Part shown: one piece after another, positions 35,649 to 46,586 of the stretch
Layout of the letters: every line of letters begins with the position of its first letter
Numbering within the stretch: the first letter of the stretch is position 1
From: Marinobacter azerbaijanicus
Lineage (GTDB): Bacteria > Pseudomonadota > Gammaproteobacteria > Pseudomonadales > Oleiphilaceae
NCBI RefSeq assembly: GCF_030250645.1
Contig: NZ_JASSVS010000004.1
Span: 186,001-250,000, forward strand
Reading direction: 5' to 3'
Length of the DNA stretch: 64,000 bases
Notes under the pieces: generated by a model
The model's database searches: none
What the model saw: the letters and a program-made list of their open reading frames with translations, nothing else
Told to the model about the DNA's origin: nothing
Position numbers and translations under genes: made by a program

Positions 35649-36415
35649 CGGCTTACATCCTCTGAATACAGACTGTCGGGTGAGGCAAAGCCAAACACCC
35701 ATTCGGGGAACACCGCAAACATCTGCGGATCGTCTGGCCGCCGTGGTCTGGTCAACGCCCTCTCACAAGCTTCCGCTTTCCTGTTCCAGGCGGCCTGGCG
35801 ATACCATCCAGCCGCCTTTACCGGCTCGCCAGACCAGCTCACCACAAGGCTGTTCCTGGCCAGAAACGGCCTCACAAAACCCCGCTCCGAAACCGCAGCG
35901 TAGGTATTGTTATGGAGCAACAACCCGAGCGCAGAGCTGTAATCACCAGCTTCGTACAACTGCCCGGAGCTGGGTGTGATGCCCTGTTTCCGCAGCGCGG
36001 CCAGCGGCAGGCTAGCTCCCAGGGGGTCACCGCCAGCAACGGTGGCGAGGTCACGGCCTTCCAGCTCACTGATATCCCTCACACCGGCCGTTCTGCGGGT
36101 AATCCAGACTGGTACCGGAAGCTGTCCGACCCGGTTAATCGCATCCAGATCGGGCTGCGTTGCTGTCTCTGGCGGAGTTCCCGGCAGGAACACCAATGCA
36201 AGCCCCGGCGTGCTGGTTTCGAAGCGGATATCAGCTTCACAACCCTGTGTCCGCAGATACTCTGTCAGCCGGTGGCGGGCAACCGTGGTAGCACCGCTCG
36301 CAGACTCAATCCCGATCAGTACCCGGGTGCTGTCAGCTCCGGCGTTCGTCGTCGCCAGAAAACCCGCCAGCATAGCGCCCAACAACGACGCTCCCGGCCT
36401 ACAAACCGAGCGCAT
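35645..36415 (-). CDS. Periplasmic substrate-binding-like protein (PhnD/SsuA/transferrin fold)
   Basis: A 256-aa exported protein starting MRSVCRPGASLLGAMLAGFLATTNA (signal peptide). The mature part resembles type 2 periplasmic binding proteins of the PhnD group: RVLIGIESASGATTVARHRLTEYLRTQGCEADIRF, then an ISELEGRDLATVAGGDPLGASLP segment that mirrors the family's D-L-K-G-K-x-v-a-f-x-d-p-x-S-t-S-G motif, and SALGLLLHNNTYAAVSERGF. No ABC permease or ATPase is nearby. It overlaps nirF by 17 bases and norQ by 4, so it is embedded in the heme d1/NO reductase accessory operon. A role in binding a pathway ligand is possible. The long open frame starts 18 codons earlier; the signal peptide decides the start. 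Confidence 0.7.
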   Translation of the reverse strand: MRSVCRPGASLLGAMLAGFLATTNAGADSTRVLIGIESASGATTVARHRLTEYLRTQGCEADIRFETSTPGLALVFLPGTPPETATQPDLDAINRVGQLPVPVWITRRTAGVRDISELEGRDLATVAGGDPLGASLPLAALRKQGITPSSGQLYEAGDYSSALGLLLHNNTYAAVSERGFVRPFLARNSLVVSWSGEPVKAAGWYRQAAWNRKAEACERALTRPRRPDDPQMFAVFPEWVFGFASPDSLYSEDVSR

Positions 36416-37616
36416 GAGCACGGCTGGTAAAGAAGATGCCGCTGGGTTTTTCAGCATTGATGGTCGCAACTGGCTCCAGCGTGCGGGTGTTGTATACGGT
36501 TACCCGGTTACTGTCCCGGGCAGAGACCCAGACTTCTTCGCCCCGGGGCGTGAATTCCATATGCAGCACCGCGCTGCCGGGTTCCAGGGTACGGACAATG
36601 TCGCGAGTCTGTGAATCGATCACCTGCACCACATCGTTGTTCGGATGGGCAAAGCTCACCCATATCTGGCGGTTGTCCGGGCTGGCCATCACAAACACCG
36701 GTTGGCCCTGCACCGGAATTCGATCCACCAGCGACCAGTCGTTCATGTCTGCCACCAACACCTGATGGTGGCCCACCGCCGGTACGAAGGCCCGTCCATC
36801 GGCGATGGCCCAGCCTTCCAGATGCGGCATTTTATACACTGGCAGTTTCTGTTCACCCTTGCCATAGCCCGGAAGGATTTCGGTAACGCCCTGTGCCGGG
36901 TTCCACAGGTCCAGCAGTGACAGCCCATCTTCACCAAAAAGGCCGGCAATGTAATAACGGCCATCCGGTGTAATGAGGGCATCGTAAGGGGACTCGCCAG
37001 CCTCGAAACGGGTGACTTCAGCTGAGTCGTCGCTCATGTCGAGAATCCAGATCTCTCCGGCCTCGAACAGGCTGAACACAAACAGGTTCCCCGGCGCATC
37101 CACCAGACCGACGGTCTTTGACTGACCGACCTGACCTTCCCCGCTGGTGTAAGTGGCGGGAATTTCCGCCACCAGCTCCAGTGTCTGGCTGTCAAAGACT
37201 TTCACGCCGCCAGGCTCGTAATTGGAAACCGCCACGTAGCGACCATCCTGGGAAATCGCCCCGCCGATACTGTTACCGGACTGAATCACACGGTCGACAA
37301 CGGATTGACTCAACAGGTCCACCTTTGTGAGGCCGCCATCCCGCCCGAAGACATACCCGTACCGGGCATCCCGCGAATAGACCACCGAGGCATGTGACAG
37401 ATCCCCCAGCCCGTCAATACGACCCAGCACTTCGTGTCGGGATGTGTTGATGACCAGTACCGAGCCGCTCGCCCGCTCGATAATCAGGCCCAGGTCACCG
37501 GTGCCCATCACTTCGGAACGGCTCTGTGTTTCGGTGAACACCTGACAACCGCCCAGGACAAAAGCAAGAAGCAGCGCCGCTATCAGCTTACCGGGCAGAT
37601 TGAATTCAAGCTTCAT
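36399..37616 (-). CDS. nirF: NirF, heme d1 biosynthesis lipoprotein
   Basis: A 405-aa protein with a lipoprotein signal (LLLAFVLGGCQ, acylated Cys near 24) and an eight-bladed propeller related to the d1 domain of NirS: LIIERASGSVLVINTSRHEVLGRIDGLG, SHASVVYSRDARYGYVFGRDGGLTKVDL, and VGHHQVLVADMNDWSLVDRI with the conserved His. It acts in the periplasm on a late heme d1 intermediate. It follows nirC and overlaps the binding-like gene. Unlike Pseudomonas aeruginosa, where nirF is within the nirS operon, it is transcribed away from nirS here. Confidence 0.93.
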   Translation of the reverse strand: MKLEFNLPGKLIAALLLAFVLGGCQVFTETQSRSEVMGTGDLGLIIERASGSVLVINTSRHEVLGRIDGLGDLSHASVVYSRDARYGYVFGRDGGLTKVDLLSQSVVDRVIQSGNSIGGAISQDGRYVAVSNYEPGGVKVFDSQTLELVAEIPATYTSGEGQVGQSKTVGLVDAPGNLFVFSLFEAGEIWILDMSDDSAEVTRFEAGESPYDALITPDGRYYIAGLFGEDGLSLLDLWNPAQGVTEILPGYGKGEQKLPVYKMPHLEGWAIADGRAFVPAVGHHQVLVADMNDWSLVDRIPVQGQPVFVMASPDNRQIWVSFAHPNNDVVQVIDSQTRDIVRTLEPGSAVLHMEFTPRGEEVWVSARDSNRVTVYNTRTLEPVATINAEKPSGIFFTSRAHALGL

Positions 37617-37642
37617 TATGGGTCATTCCTCCAGATTGGCGT

Positions 37643-37996
37643 TCAGGGCGAAACCAGTGCGCCGGATTTCAGTTGGCGGCTGATCCAGTGAATCTCTTCG
37701 GGAGTCAGCAGAGGCTTCCAGGGTGGCATTGCGGAACCGGGAACACCTTCCCGGATAATGGCGGCGATGGCCTCCACCGGCAGACGCTCCAGACTCTCTG
37801 GTCGCAACGACGGGCCGAGGCCTCCACGCAGGGTCAGGCCATGACAGGAGCCGCAGTCCTGGATCACCAGGTTGGCCAAGCGCGCCTCTTCCACCTCTTC
37901 AGTGCCAACCGCGGCGGCCGGGGCGATGAGCAGCCCGGACAACAGGGCAACCACGACAGGACTTCGCCTTTTCCTCTCCAGCCAGAAACATTTCAA
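37643..37996 (-). CDS. nirC: NirC-like c-type cytochrome (cytochrome c55X)
   Basis: A small periplasmic monoheme cytochrome: DCGSCHGLTLRGGLGPSL holds the heme site and PGSAMPPWKPLLTPEEI the Met ligand, as in NirC/c55X, which passes electrons to NirS or matures it. The open frame starts at 38050 with an ATG, but no ribosome site is there and a DNR-type box lies only a few bases upstream. A TTG at 37996 has GGGGAGGG eight bases before it and leaves a good signal region (RRSPVVVALLSGLLIAPAAAVG), so I prefer it. The 5' end is uncertain. Confidence 0.85.
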   Translation of the reverse strand: MKCFWLERKRRSPVVVALLSGLLIAPAAAVGTEEVEEARLANLVIQDCGSCHGLTLRGGLGPSLRPESLERLPVEAIAAIIREGVPGSAMPPWKPLLTPEEIHWISRQLKSGALVSP

Positions 37997-38052
37997 GCGC
38001 TGTGCCCTCCCCATTGATACCAGCATCGTGACGCCCCCAAGAAACCTCATCC

Positions 38053-38066
38053 TTGATATTGGTTAA
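38053..38066 (-). promoter_or_regulatory. DNR-type box for the nirC-nirF-norQ operon
   Basis: TTGATATTGGTTAA matches TTGAT-N4-RTCAA in 9 of 10 defined bases. Its centre is about 63 bases before the preferred nirC start. It sits in the divergent region shared with nirS. Confidence 0.6.
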
Positions 38067-38137
38067 AACCGAAACCCAATGCCAGGACTCATTGGACATA
38101 CCCACGTGTGGGTATATGTCTGACTAATTTCATTCGT

Positions 38138-38151
38138 CTGACATTAATCAA
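38138..38151 (+). promoter_or_regulatory. DNR-type box upstream of nirS
   Basis: CTGACATTAATCAA matches TTGAY-N4-ATCAA except for the first base. The centre is 67 bases before the nirS ATG, consistent with activation from about -41.5. A CCCACGTGTGGG palindrome lies just upstream (38101-38112) with unknown role. Confidence 0.7.
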
Positions 38152-38193
38152 TGTTCATGGAAGGGAAGAAGAGAAACCTAGAGGGACTCTTGA

Positions 38194-39936
<1,743 letters not shown>

Positions 39937-39963
39937 TCGGTTCCGGCCCGGAGGAGAGCACTG

Positions 39964-40428
39964 ATGAGACTGGATAACACTGACAGACAGCTGATCAACC
40001 TTTACCAGCGGGAACTGCCCGTCTGCGAAAGGCCTTATGAGGAGATGTCCCGGAAACTGGGTATTGCCGAAGGGGAGGTCATCGAGCGGCTGCAGTCGCT
40101 TCAGGACAGTCAGGTTCTCAGCCGGGTCGGACCGGTCTTCGAACACAGCCGGGCGGGCGCGAGCCTGCTGGCTGCCGTGGCGGCACCGGAGGAACAGATG
40201 GATCTGGTCGCCGCCCGGATCAACCGTGCCCCGGGAGTGAACCATAACTATGCCCGGGAACACACCTACAATCTCTGGTTCGTCATGACCGCGCCTGATG
40301 AAGATACTCTGGAAGAGCGGCTTGACGATCTGGAACACAAACTCAGGCTTCCCATGCTGCGCCTGCCGATGGTGGAGGGTTACCACATCGATCTGGGCTT
40401 TGATATTGACTGGGAGGCCCTGCCGTGA
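39964..40428 (+). CDS. nirD: NirD, siroheme decarboxylase subunit (AsnC/Lrp fold)
   Basis: A 154-aa protein with an N-terminal winged helix and a C-terminal RAM-like domain. Diagnostic segments are LSRVGPVFEHSRAGASLLAAVAAP and VNHNYAREHTYNLWFVMTAP, the latter containing the conserved H-N-Y-x-R-E-H of NirD/NirG proteins. With NirL, NirG and NirH it decarboxylates 12,18-didecarboxysiroheme precursors in heme d1 synthesis. It follows nirS by 27 bases; GGAGGAGAGC is the ribosome site. Confidence 0.92.
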   Translation: MRLDNTDRQLINLYQRELPVCERPYEEMSRKLGIAEGEVIERLQSLQDSQVLSRVGPVFEHSRAGASLLAAVAAPEEQMDLVAARINRAPGVNHNYAREHTYNLWFVMTAPDEDTLEERLDDLEHKLRLPMLRLPMVEGYHIDLGFDIDWEALP

Positions 40429-40970
40429 CTGTTTCTCCTTCCACGGACTATCTGGCTGGGATCCCGGACATTGCCGGCCCCGGCTCAGTCAGTGCCTGGG
40501 GATTGTTACGCCTTCGGCGGCAGCTGGAACTTGGCATTCCCCTGACACAGCGCCCTTATCAGGCGCTGGCAGAGATGACCGGGCTGTCTGAACAGGAGGT
40601 AATGGCTGCCATCAGGCAGTGGCAGGCCCAGGGGCTTATCAAGCGATTCGGACTGGTAGTGCGGCATCGGACGCTGGGTTACACCGCCAATGCCATGGTG
40701 GTCTGGGACATACCTGATGATCAGGTCCAGAACCTTGGCCGGAGTTTGGCACGTGCGCCGTTTATTACGCTCTGCTATCAGCGCCCGCGCCGGCAGCCGG
40801 ACTGGCCCTACAATCTGTTCTGCATGATCCATGGTGTTGACCGGAAACTGGTTTTTAGCCAGCTGACAACCCTGATTACAGACCATAGCCTGGAACAGGT
40901 GCCTCATGCGGTGCTGTTCAGTACCAGAGCTTATCGGCAAAGGGGAGGACGTTATGTCAGCCATGACTGA
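40425..40970 (+). CDS. nirL: NirL, siroheme decarboxylase subunit
   Basis: A 181-aa AsnC/Lrp-fold protein. The NirL/NirH type is shown by IKRFGLVVRHRTLGYTANAMVVWDIP and CYQRPRRQPDWPYNLFCMIHG. The start is GTG, overlapping the nirD stop (GTGA), so the two subunits are translationally coupled, as expected for a heterodimer. Confidence 0.92.
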   Translation: MTVSPSTDYLAGIPDIAGPGSVSAWGLLRLRRQLELGIPLTQRPYQALAEMTGLSEQEVMAAIRQWQAQGLIKRFGLVVRHRTLGYTANAMVVWDIPDDQVQNLGRSLARAPFITLCYQRPRRQPDWPYNLFCMIHGVDRKLVFSQLTTLITDHSLEQVPHAVLFSTRAYRQRGGRYVSHD

Positions 40971-41445
40971 ACACCAGCCGGACCTGGCGACGGCGCCCAC
41001 GTTCAGTGAGGTGGAGCGGTCCGTTATCAACAGGCTGCAGACAGGGCTGCCGATGGTGCACGCGCCCTACGCGGCAGTAGCCGGTGAACTGGGACTGACC
41101 GAGCAGGAGCTTCTACACACCCTTCAGGACCTCCTTGACCGTCGCATCCTCACGCGCTTTGGCCCGATGTTTCATGCCGGAGAAATGGGGGGCGGCCTGT
41201 CTCTGGCAGCCATGCGCATCCCGGCGGAGGAATTCGAGACGGTCACGCAGCAGGTAAACCGGTTCAATGAGGTGGCCCACAACTACCGCCGGGAGCATGA
41301 ACTGAACATGTGGTTTGTTGTGGCAACGGAGAACCCTGATGACATAGCTCGGGTCATTGCCCGGATCGAATCCGCAACAGGGTATCCCGTCTACAACATG
41401 CCCAAAGAGGAAGAGTTCCATGTCCATCTCCACTTCCCGGTCTGA
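40954..41445 (+). CDS. nirG: NirG, siroheme decarboxylase subunit
   Basis: A 163-aa protein starting MSAMTEHQPDL, with GGGGAGG upstream, and overlapping nirL by 17 bases. The pattern LTRFGPMFHAGEMGGGLSLAAMRIP and VAHNYRREHELNMWFVVATE matches the NirD/NirG type (H-N-Y-R-R-E-H). It forms the second decarboxylase pair with NirH. Confidence 0.92.
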   Translation: MSAMTEHQPDLATAPTFSEVERSVINRLQTGLPMVHAPYAAVAGELGLTEQELLHTLQDLLDRRILTRFGPMFHAGEMGGGLSLAAMRIPAEEFETVTQQVNRFNEVAHNYRREHELNMWFVVATENPDDIARVIARIESATGYPVYNMPKEEEFHVHLHFPV

Positions 41446-41935
41446 GCCCGGTTACGTGCTCTGCAAACTCGATCGGCAACTGATTCTGGCCACCCAGGGC
41501 GGTTTGCCTCTGGTACCGGATCCCTGGGGCACGCTGGGCATGGAGCTGGGACTGCCGGCAGACGAGGTGCTGGCGCGTTTCCAGCGCATGCAGGATGCCG
41601 GGGTTATCCGCCGTGTTGCCGCCGTGCCCGATCACTACCGCCTGGGTTATCGCTTCAATGGCATGACGGTATGGGACGTCCATGACGACGCCATATCCGA
41701 CATGGGGCGGCGGGTCGGCGAACTGCCGTTCGTAAGCCACTGCTACCGACGCCCGCGACACCTGCCCTACTGGCGCTACAACCTGTTTGCCATGGTCCAT
41801 GGCACCAGCCGTGAAGAAGTTGAAGACAAGGCATCACAGATCAAGGCCGTAATCGGAGACACCAGCGAGGGCCACACCATTCTCTACAGCTCGGCCATTC
41901 TCAAGAAAACCGGTCTGCGGCTGCGGAAATCATGA
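41420..41935 (+). CDS. nirH: NirH, siroheme decarboxylase subunit
   Basis: A 171-aa protein starting MSISTSRSEPGYVL and overlapping nirG by 26 bases. VIRRVAAVPDHYRLGYRFNGMTVWDV and CYRRPRHLPYWRYNLFAMVHG mark the NirL/NirH type. The start is preceded by AAGAGGAAGAG. Confidence 0.92.
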   Translation: MSISTSRSEPGYVLCKLDRQLILATQGGLPLVPDPWGTLGMELGLPADEVLARFQRMQDAGVIRRVAAVPDHYRLGYRFNGMTVWDVHDDAISDMGRRVGELPFVSHCYRRPRHLPYWRYNLFAMVHGTSREEVEDKASQIKAVIGDTSEGHTILYSSAILKKTGLRLRKS

Positions 41936-41948
41936 GAGAGGAAGCACC

Positions 41949-43145
41949 ATGTTCAGAATGACCCGCTACATCAAGAGCCTGATGAATCCGGCTCCGGTGC
42001 GCCCGATTCCGAAACCGGCCGGCCCGGTAGTGATCTGGAACCTGATTCGCCGCTGCAACCTCACCTGCAAGCACTGCTACTCCATCTCCGCCGATGTGGA
42101 CTTCAAGGGTGAACTGAGCACCGATGAGGTCTACACGGTGATGGATGACCTCAAGGCGTTCGGTGTCCCCGTGCTGATCCTTTCCGGCGGCGAGCCGCTG
42201 ATGCGTCCCGATATTTTCGACATCTCCCGTCGCGCCAAAGCCAAGGGGTTCTACGTGGGCCTTTCCACCAATGGCACACTGATCACCGAGGAAAACATCC
42301 GGCAGATTGCTGAGGCCGGTTACGACTATGTCGGCATCAGCATCGACGGTCTGGAGCGGACCCACGACGAGTTCCGCCAGAAAAAAGGCGCCTTCGCCGC
42401 TTCCATGAAAGCGGTGGAACTGTGCAAGAGCGCCGGCATAAAGGTTGGCCTGCGCTTCACCCTTACCCAGGACAACTTTCCCCAGTTGCCGGACATGCTC
42501 AGGCTGCTGGACGAGCACGACATCGACAAATTCTACCTGTCGCACCTGAACTATTCCGGCCGGGGCGGCCGCAACCGCAAGCGGGATGCCTGGTACGACA
42601 TGACCCGCGAGGCCATGACCCTGCTGTTCGATCACTGCCACGATGAGCTCCAGCGCGGCATCGAGCGGGAATACGTAACCGGCAACAATGACGCCGACGG
42701 CCCGTTCCTGCTGCAGTGGGCCGCGGAACATTACCCGGACCAGGTTCCGGCCCTGGAACAAAGGTTGAAGTACTGGGGAGGCAATGCGTCCGGCGTGAAC
42801 ATTTCCAATATTGACAACCTTGGGGAAGTACATCCGGACACCTTCTGGTGGGACTACAACCTGGGTAATGTCCGCAATCAGCCTTTCTCCCGGATATGGT
42901 CCGAGGCCAGCGATGCGCTGATGGCTGGCTTTCGCCAGAGTCCACGCCCGGTCAAGGGGCGCTGCGCCGACTGCCGGTATCTGGCCATCTGCAACGGCAA
43001 TACCCGTGTCCGGGCCTACAACATTTCCGGTGACTTCTGGGAAGAGGACCCCGGTTGTTACCTCACCAACGAAGAGATCGGTGTCATCGACATGCCCCGG
43101 CGCGTAGCCGCTCCGGTGACCGAGATTCCGGTTCACAACCTGTAA
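41949..43145 (+). CDS. nirJ: NirJ, radical SAM heme d1 synthase component
   Basis: A 398-aa radical SAM enzyme. The cluster motif C-x3-C-x2-C is [12 protein letters not shown] (Cys36, 40, 43), followed by the SAM-binding [13 protein letters not shown]. The C-terminal SPASM-like region has [13 protein letters not shown] and DPGCYL, carrying the auxiliary cluster. It replaces two propionate side chains during conversion of didecarboxysiroheme to the d1 precursor. Start ATG follows GAGAGGAAGC, 13 bases after nirH. Confidence 0.96.
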   Translation: MFRMTRYIKSLMNPAPVRPIPKPAGPVVIWNLIRRCNLTCKHCYSISADVDFKGELSTDEVYTVMDDLKAFGVPVLILSGGEPLMRPDIFDISRRAKAKGFYVGLSTNGTLITEENIRQIAEAGYDYVGISIDGLERTHDEFRQKKGAFAASMKAVELCKSAGIKVGLRFTLTQDNFPQLPDMLRLLDEHDIDKFYLSHLNYSGRGGRNRKRDAWYDMTREAMTLLFDHCHDELQRGIEREYVTGNNDADGPFLLQWAAEHYPDQVPALEQRLKYWGGNASGVNISNIDNLGEVHPDTFWWDYNLGNVRNQPFSRIWSEASDALMAGFRQSPRPVKGRCADCRYLAICNGNTRVRAYNISGDFWEEDPGCYLTNEEIGVIDMPRRVAAPVTEIPVHNL

Positions 43146-43156
43146 GGACAAGCATC

Positions 43157-44020
43157 ATGACAACCAGCCAAAGGAAGAAGTGCCTGGTGGAGTTCCAGTT
43201 GGCGGGACAACCCTTACGGGTGGGAGAAGTTGCCATTGTCGGAGCCGGTCCCGGTGACCCGGGCCTGCTGACGCTGCGGGCGCTGATGCTGATCCAGCAG
43301 GCCGACGCCATTGTGTATGACCGTCTGGTGTCGCCACAGATTATGGAACTGGTGAACCCTGCGGCCGAGTGCATCCATGTGGGTAAAGCCAGCGGTTGCC
43401 ATTACGTACCCCAGGAGGACACCAATGAACTGCTGGTGCAACTAGCCGTAAAGCAGCGCCGGGTTGTGCGCCTGAAAGGTGGGGACCCCTATATTTTCGG
43501 CCGTGGCGGCGAGGAAGCGGAATTTCTGGTGGATAATAACATTGATTTTCAGGTGGTACCGGGCATCACCTCCGCTGCTGGCTGCGCCTCCTACTGCGGC
43601 ATACCACTGACTCACCGGGATTACTCCCAGAGCGTGACCTTCGTCACCGGCCACCGTAAGTCTGATCAGTCCCTGGAGCTGAACTGGCGCGTGCTCGCAG
43701 CGCCGGGGCAGACACGGGTATTCTACATGGGGCTGCATAACGCTCCGACCATTGTCCGCGAACTTATCGCCCATGGTCTGCCCGGAGACTGCCCGGTTGC
43801 GTTGGTGGAACGGGGAACCACGCCGCAACAGCACATGGCAGTGACCACACTGGAAAACCTGGAAGCCACCATCGTCAGTGAAGGTTTCCAGCCGCCCACA
43901 CTGATTATCGTAGGTGAGGTTGTCCGCCTGGCCGACAAACTGGCCCAGCCCACTGCCGCCGGGTGGCAGTCCGGCCACAACTCAGCCATTGCAGCCAGTG
44001 CGGGAGGCCGGCCGGCATGA
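43157..44020 (+). CDS. nirE: NirE, uroporphyrinogen-III C-methyltransferase
   Basis: A 287-aa SAM-dependent methyltransferase making precorrin-2, the entry to heme d1. Family motifs: [19 protein letters not shown] at the start, [57 protein letters not shown] and [14 protein letters not shown]. An alternative upstream frame overlaps nirJ, but the fold starts from this ATG. It ends overlapping nirN (ATGA). Confidence 0.95.
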   Translation: MTTSQRKKCLVEFQLAGQPLRVGEVAIVGAGPGDPGLLTLRALMLIQQADAIVYDRLVSPQIMELVNPAAECIHVGKASGCHYVPQEDTNELLVQLAVKQRRVVRLKGGDPYIFGRGGEEAEFLVDNNIDFQVVPGITSAAGCASYCGIPLTHRDYSQSVTFVTGHRKSDQSLELNWRVLAAPGQTRVFYMGLHNAPTIVRELIAHGLPGDCPVALVERGTTPQQHMAVTTLENLEATIVSEGFQPPTLIIVGEVVRLADKLAQPTAAGWQSGHNSAIAASAGGRPA

Positions 44021-45507
44021 TGATCCGCAAACAGACACTGCTGGTTCTGGCCACCAGCCTGCTGCTTCCTGCCGCGTTACAGGCCGACTCCGGGACTGAA
44101 GCGCTCTATCAGCAACACTGCGCCAGCTGTCACGGCACTGACCGCCTGGGCGGCATGGGCCCGGCCCTGCTGCCGGACAATCTCTCCCGGCTCAGGAAAA
44201 CTCAGGCGGTGGACGCCATCAGGGACGGCCGGCCAGCAACCCAGATGCCGGCCTTCGACGATATTCTTGACTCAGAATCGATCACCGCACTGGCAGACTA
44301 CATCTACCTCCCCCCTGCAAGCATACCGACCTGGGGGCAGGTGGAAATTCTCGACAGTCATTTATTGCCCCACTCCCACGGCACCCTGCCCGATGAACCG
44401 GTTTACCAGGCCGATATGATGAACCTGTTCCTGGTGGTGGAAATCGGAGACCATCACGTCACCCTGCTTGATGGTGACAAGATGGAACCCATCCACCGCT
44501 TCCCGAGTCGCTACGCCCTGCATGGCGGCCCGAAATACAGCCCGGATGGCCGCTATGTCTATTTCGGCTCAAGGGATGGATGGATCACCAAATACGATCT
44601 GTACAACCTGAAAGTGACAGCGGAAGTCCGCGCCGGCATCAACATGCGCAACATTGCCGTCTCTGCTGACGGGAAGTACGTGATGGCGGCAAACTACCTG
44701 CCTCATACCCTGGTGCTGTTTGGCGCCGATAACCTGGAACTGATGGACATCATCCCGGTAGAAAACGGCGCTGGCGACAGCTCACGCGTCAGCGCCGTGT
44801 ACGCTGCGCCACCCCGGAACAGTTTCATTGCCGCGCTCAAGGACATTCCCGAAGCCTGGGAAATCACGGTGGAAGACGGCAAGCCCAACGTCCGCCGGAT
44901 GCAGACAGACACCTGGCTGGATGACTTCTTCTTCGACCCGGGCTACGAACACGTCATCGGGGCTGCCCGAGATGGCAAACATGGCCTGGTAATCAACCTG
45001 GACACCGGCAAAACCGTCGCTGACCTGCCCCTTCCTGGCATGCCGCACCTGGGCTCGGGCATCACCTGGGGGTACCAGGGCACAAGGGTGATGGCCACCC
45101 CCCACTTCCGCACCGGTGCGGTTTCCATTATCGACATGGACAACTGGCAGGTGATCAAAACCCTTGAAACCGAAGGCCCTGGCTTCTTCATGCGCAGCCA
45201 CGAGAACTCCCGCTACGCCTGGGTGGATGTGTTCTTCGGCCCCAACAAGGACAAGGTCCACGTCATCGACAAGCAGACCCTGGAAATCGTCAAAACGCTG
45301 CAGCCCGCTCCGGGCAAAGTCGCTGCACACGTGGAATTCGACCGCTACGGTGAAAAGCTACTGCTGAGTATCTGGGATAACGACGGCGCGGTAATCGTCT
45401 ATGACGCCGATACACTGGAGGAGGAAAAGCGCATTCCCATGAACAAGCCTTCTGGCAAATATAACGTCTGGAACAAGATCAACTATGAGGAAGGAACCAG
45501 CCACTGA
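44017..45507 (+). CDS. nirN: NirN, dihydro-heme d1 dehydrogenase
   Basis: A 496-aa periplasmic NirS homologue: signal peptide [23 protein letters not shown], heme c motif CASCH at 35-39, then a d1-type propeller ([44 protein letters not shown]). It introduces the last double bond of heme d1 and passes the cofactor to NirS. The ATG overlaps the nirE stop. It is the last nir gene, followed by a dispersed palindromic element. Confidence 0.95.
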   Translation: MMIRKQTLLVLATSLLLPAALQADSGTEALYQQHCASCHGTDRLGGMGPALLPDNLSRLRKTQAVDAIRDGRPATQMPAFDDILDSESITALADYIYLPPASIPTWGQVEILDSHLLPHSHGTLPDEPVYQADMMNLFLVVEIGDHHVTLLDGDKMEPIHRFPSRYALHGGPKYSPDGRYVYFGSRDGWITKYDLYNLKVTAEVRAGINMRNIAVSADGKYVMAANYLPHTLVLFGADNLELMDIIPVENGAGDSSRVSAVYAAPPRNSFIAALKDIPEAWEITVEDGKPNVRRMQTDTWLDDFFFDPGYEHVIGAARDGKHGLVINLDTGKTVADLPLPGMPHLGSGITWGYQGTRVMATPHFRTGAVSIIDMDNWQVIKTLETEGPGFFMRSHENSRYAWVDVFFGPNKDKVHVIDKQTLEIVKTLQPAPGKVAAHVEFDRYGEKLLLSIWDNDGAVIVYDADTLEEEKRIPMNKPSGKYNVWNKINYEEGTSH

Positions 45508-45548
45508 GGGAGTTGGCCTCCTCAGCCTTCGCCGCTCACCTGGAGATT

Positions 45549-45665
45549 AGGCCCGGGCGTGGGGGTATCTTCCGAAACACGCTCCTTCGGCACGTCCATG
45601 TGACGCTTGAGCTCCGCCATCCATGGCTCCGCACAGTTTCGGAAGATACCCCCACGCCCGGGCCT
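45549..45665. repeat. Dispersed palindromic element, copy B
   Basis: Perfect 30-bp arms (45549-45578 and 45636-45665; outer end AGGCCCGGGCG, inner end CCGAAAC) flank a 57-base interior. Read on the minus strand, the interior has the copy A order (TGTGCGGAGCCATGGATGG, then CGGAG, CAAGCGTCACATGGA) with a handful of substitutions and one deletion. It lies just after nirN and would end that operon's transcript. Confidence 0.88.
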
Positions 45666-45781
45666 CCCGCTAACCTTCTGCATTAATCGACTCAGTGAAA
45701 AAGGCTTAATGATTTAAGTCATTTTAAAAGATGTTTTTTTGATACCATAATTAATGAGACATTCATCAACGGATCAATGAC

Positions 45782-46513
45782 ATGAACAGTCAATTCAGGC
45801 CTGTCGTGTCTTCCGCACCTTGCATGCTGGGAGACAACAATCCAGACATAATCCAGCAGGATGCCGCGCCAGAGTCGACGGCGCTCCTCAACGGCCTGAG
45901 CCGTATATTCGGTATTCGCCTGGCAGGGCATGAAAACGAGCCAGATGCACGGTTTCTGGCAGACCTCGCCCGCCTGTTCCACCAGCGCAGAGTGGATGCC
46001 GAAACCACCCTGGAGAAACATGACACCCCCTGGGCCAACGTTTACCTGATCCAGTACGGCATCATGCGACTATTCCGGGAAGCACCAAGCGGCAAGGTTG
46101 CCGTGCACCATTTCTTTTCCGAGGGCGACATGGTCTGGCCGGTTTTCGGCCGCAGCCGCACGGTGCGAAATACCCTCTGCCTGACGAGCGTAACCCCGGT
46201 CACTGCGTGGGTGGCTGATTTTGCTGCCTTCCGCTCCGCAATCCAGTCTCACGGGGAAGGGCTATGGCCGCGATTCGCGCTGGTACTGACCGAGGAAATG
46301 GCGGAACTGACCAGTATGAGGGAGTTCCGGAAACACACCATGTCCGCCGGCGAACGCTACCAGTTGCTGCTGGAAGAATATCCGGAGCTGGTCAAACGTG
46401 TGCCCGACAATCAGCTGGCTTCCTGGCTGGGCGTAGTGCCGGCAACCTTTTCCCGGCTCAAAACCGGCGCGGTGAATAAACCGAAACAGGGCACAGCAGA
46501 GGCGCGGAGATAA
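45782..46513 (+). CDS. Crp/Fnr-family transcriptional regulator
   Basis: A 243-aa regulator: cyclic-nucleotide-binding-like barrel (about 60-170, WANVYLIQYGIMRLFREAPSGKVAVHHFFSEGDMVW) and a C-terminal helix-turn-helix, PDNQLASWLGVVPATFSRLKTGA. It lacks the Cys set that holds the FNR [4Fe-4S] cluster, so it does not sense oxygen that way. Its position after nirN in a cluster with several DNR-type boxes suggests a DNR-like NO-responsive activator, but the HTH is not the typical E-x-x-S-R DNR form, and its recognition sequence could differ. The first about 40 residues are an unconserved tail. The link to the boxes is inference. Confidence 0.82.
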   Translation: MNSQFRPVVSSAPCMLGDNNPDIIQQDAAPESTALLNGLSRIFGIRLAGHENEPDARFLADLARLFHQRRVDAETTLEKHDTPWANVYLIQYGIMRLFREAPSGKVAVHHFFSEGDMVWPVFGRSRTVRNTLCLTSVTPVTAWVADFAAFRSAIQSHGEGLWPRFALVLTEEMAELTSMREFRKHTMSAGERYQLLLEEYPELVKRVPDNQLASWLGVVPATFSRLKTGAVNKPKQGTAEARR

Positions 46514-46520
46514 CGCGCAA

Positions 46521-46550
46521 AAAAGGGCAGCAAACTCTCGCCTGCTACCC
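46521..46550 (-). terminator. Terminator for wrbA
   Basis: On the minus strand GGGTAGCA pairs with TGCTGCCC (one G-U) and is followed by TTTTTT. It serves wrbA and may also stop the converging regulator gene. Confidence 0.6.
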
Positions 46551-46586
46551 TGGAAAACGCTCAACGCTTGATCAATGCAACAACTA

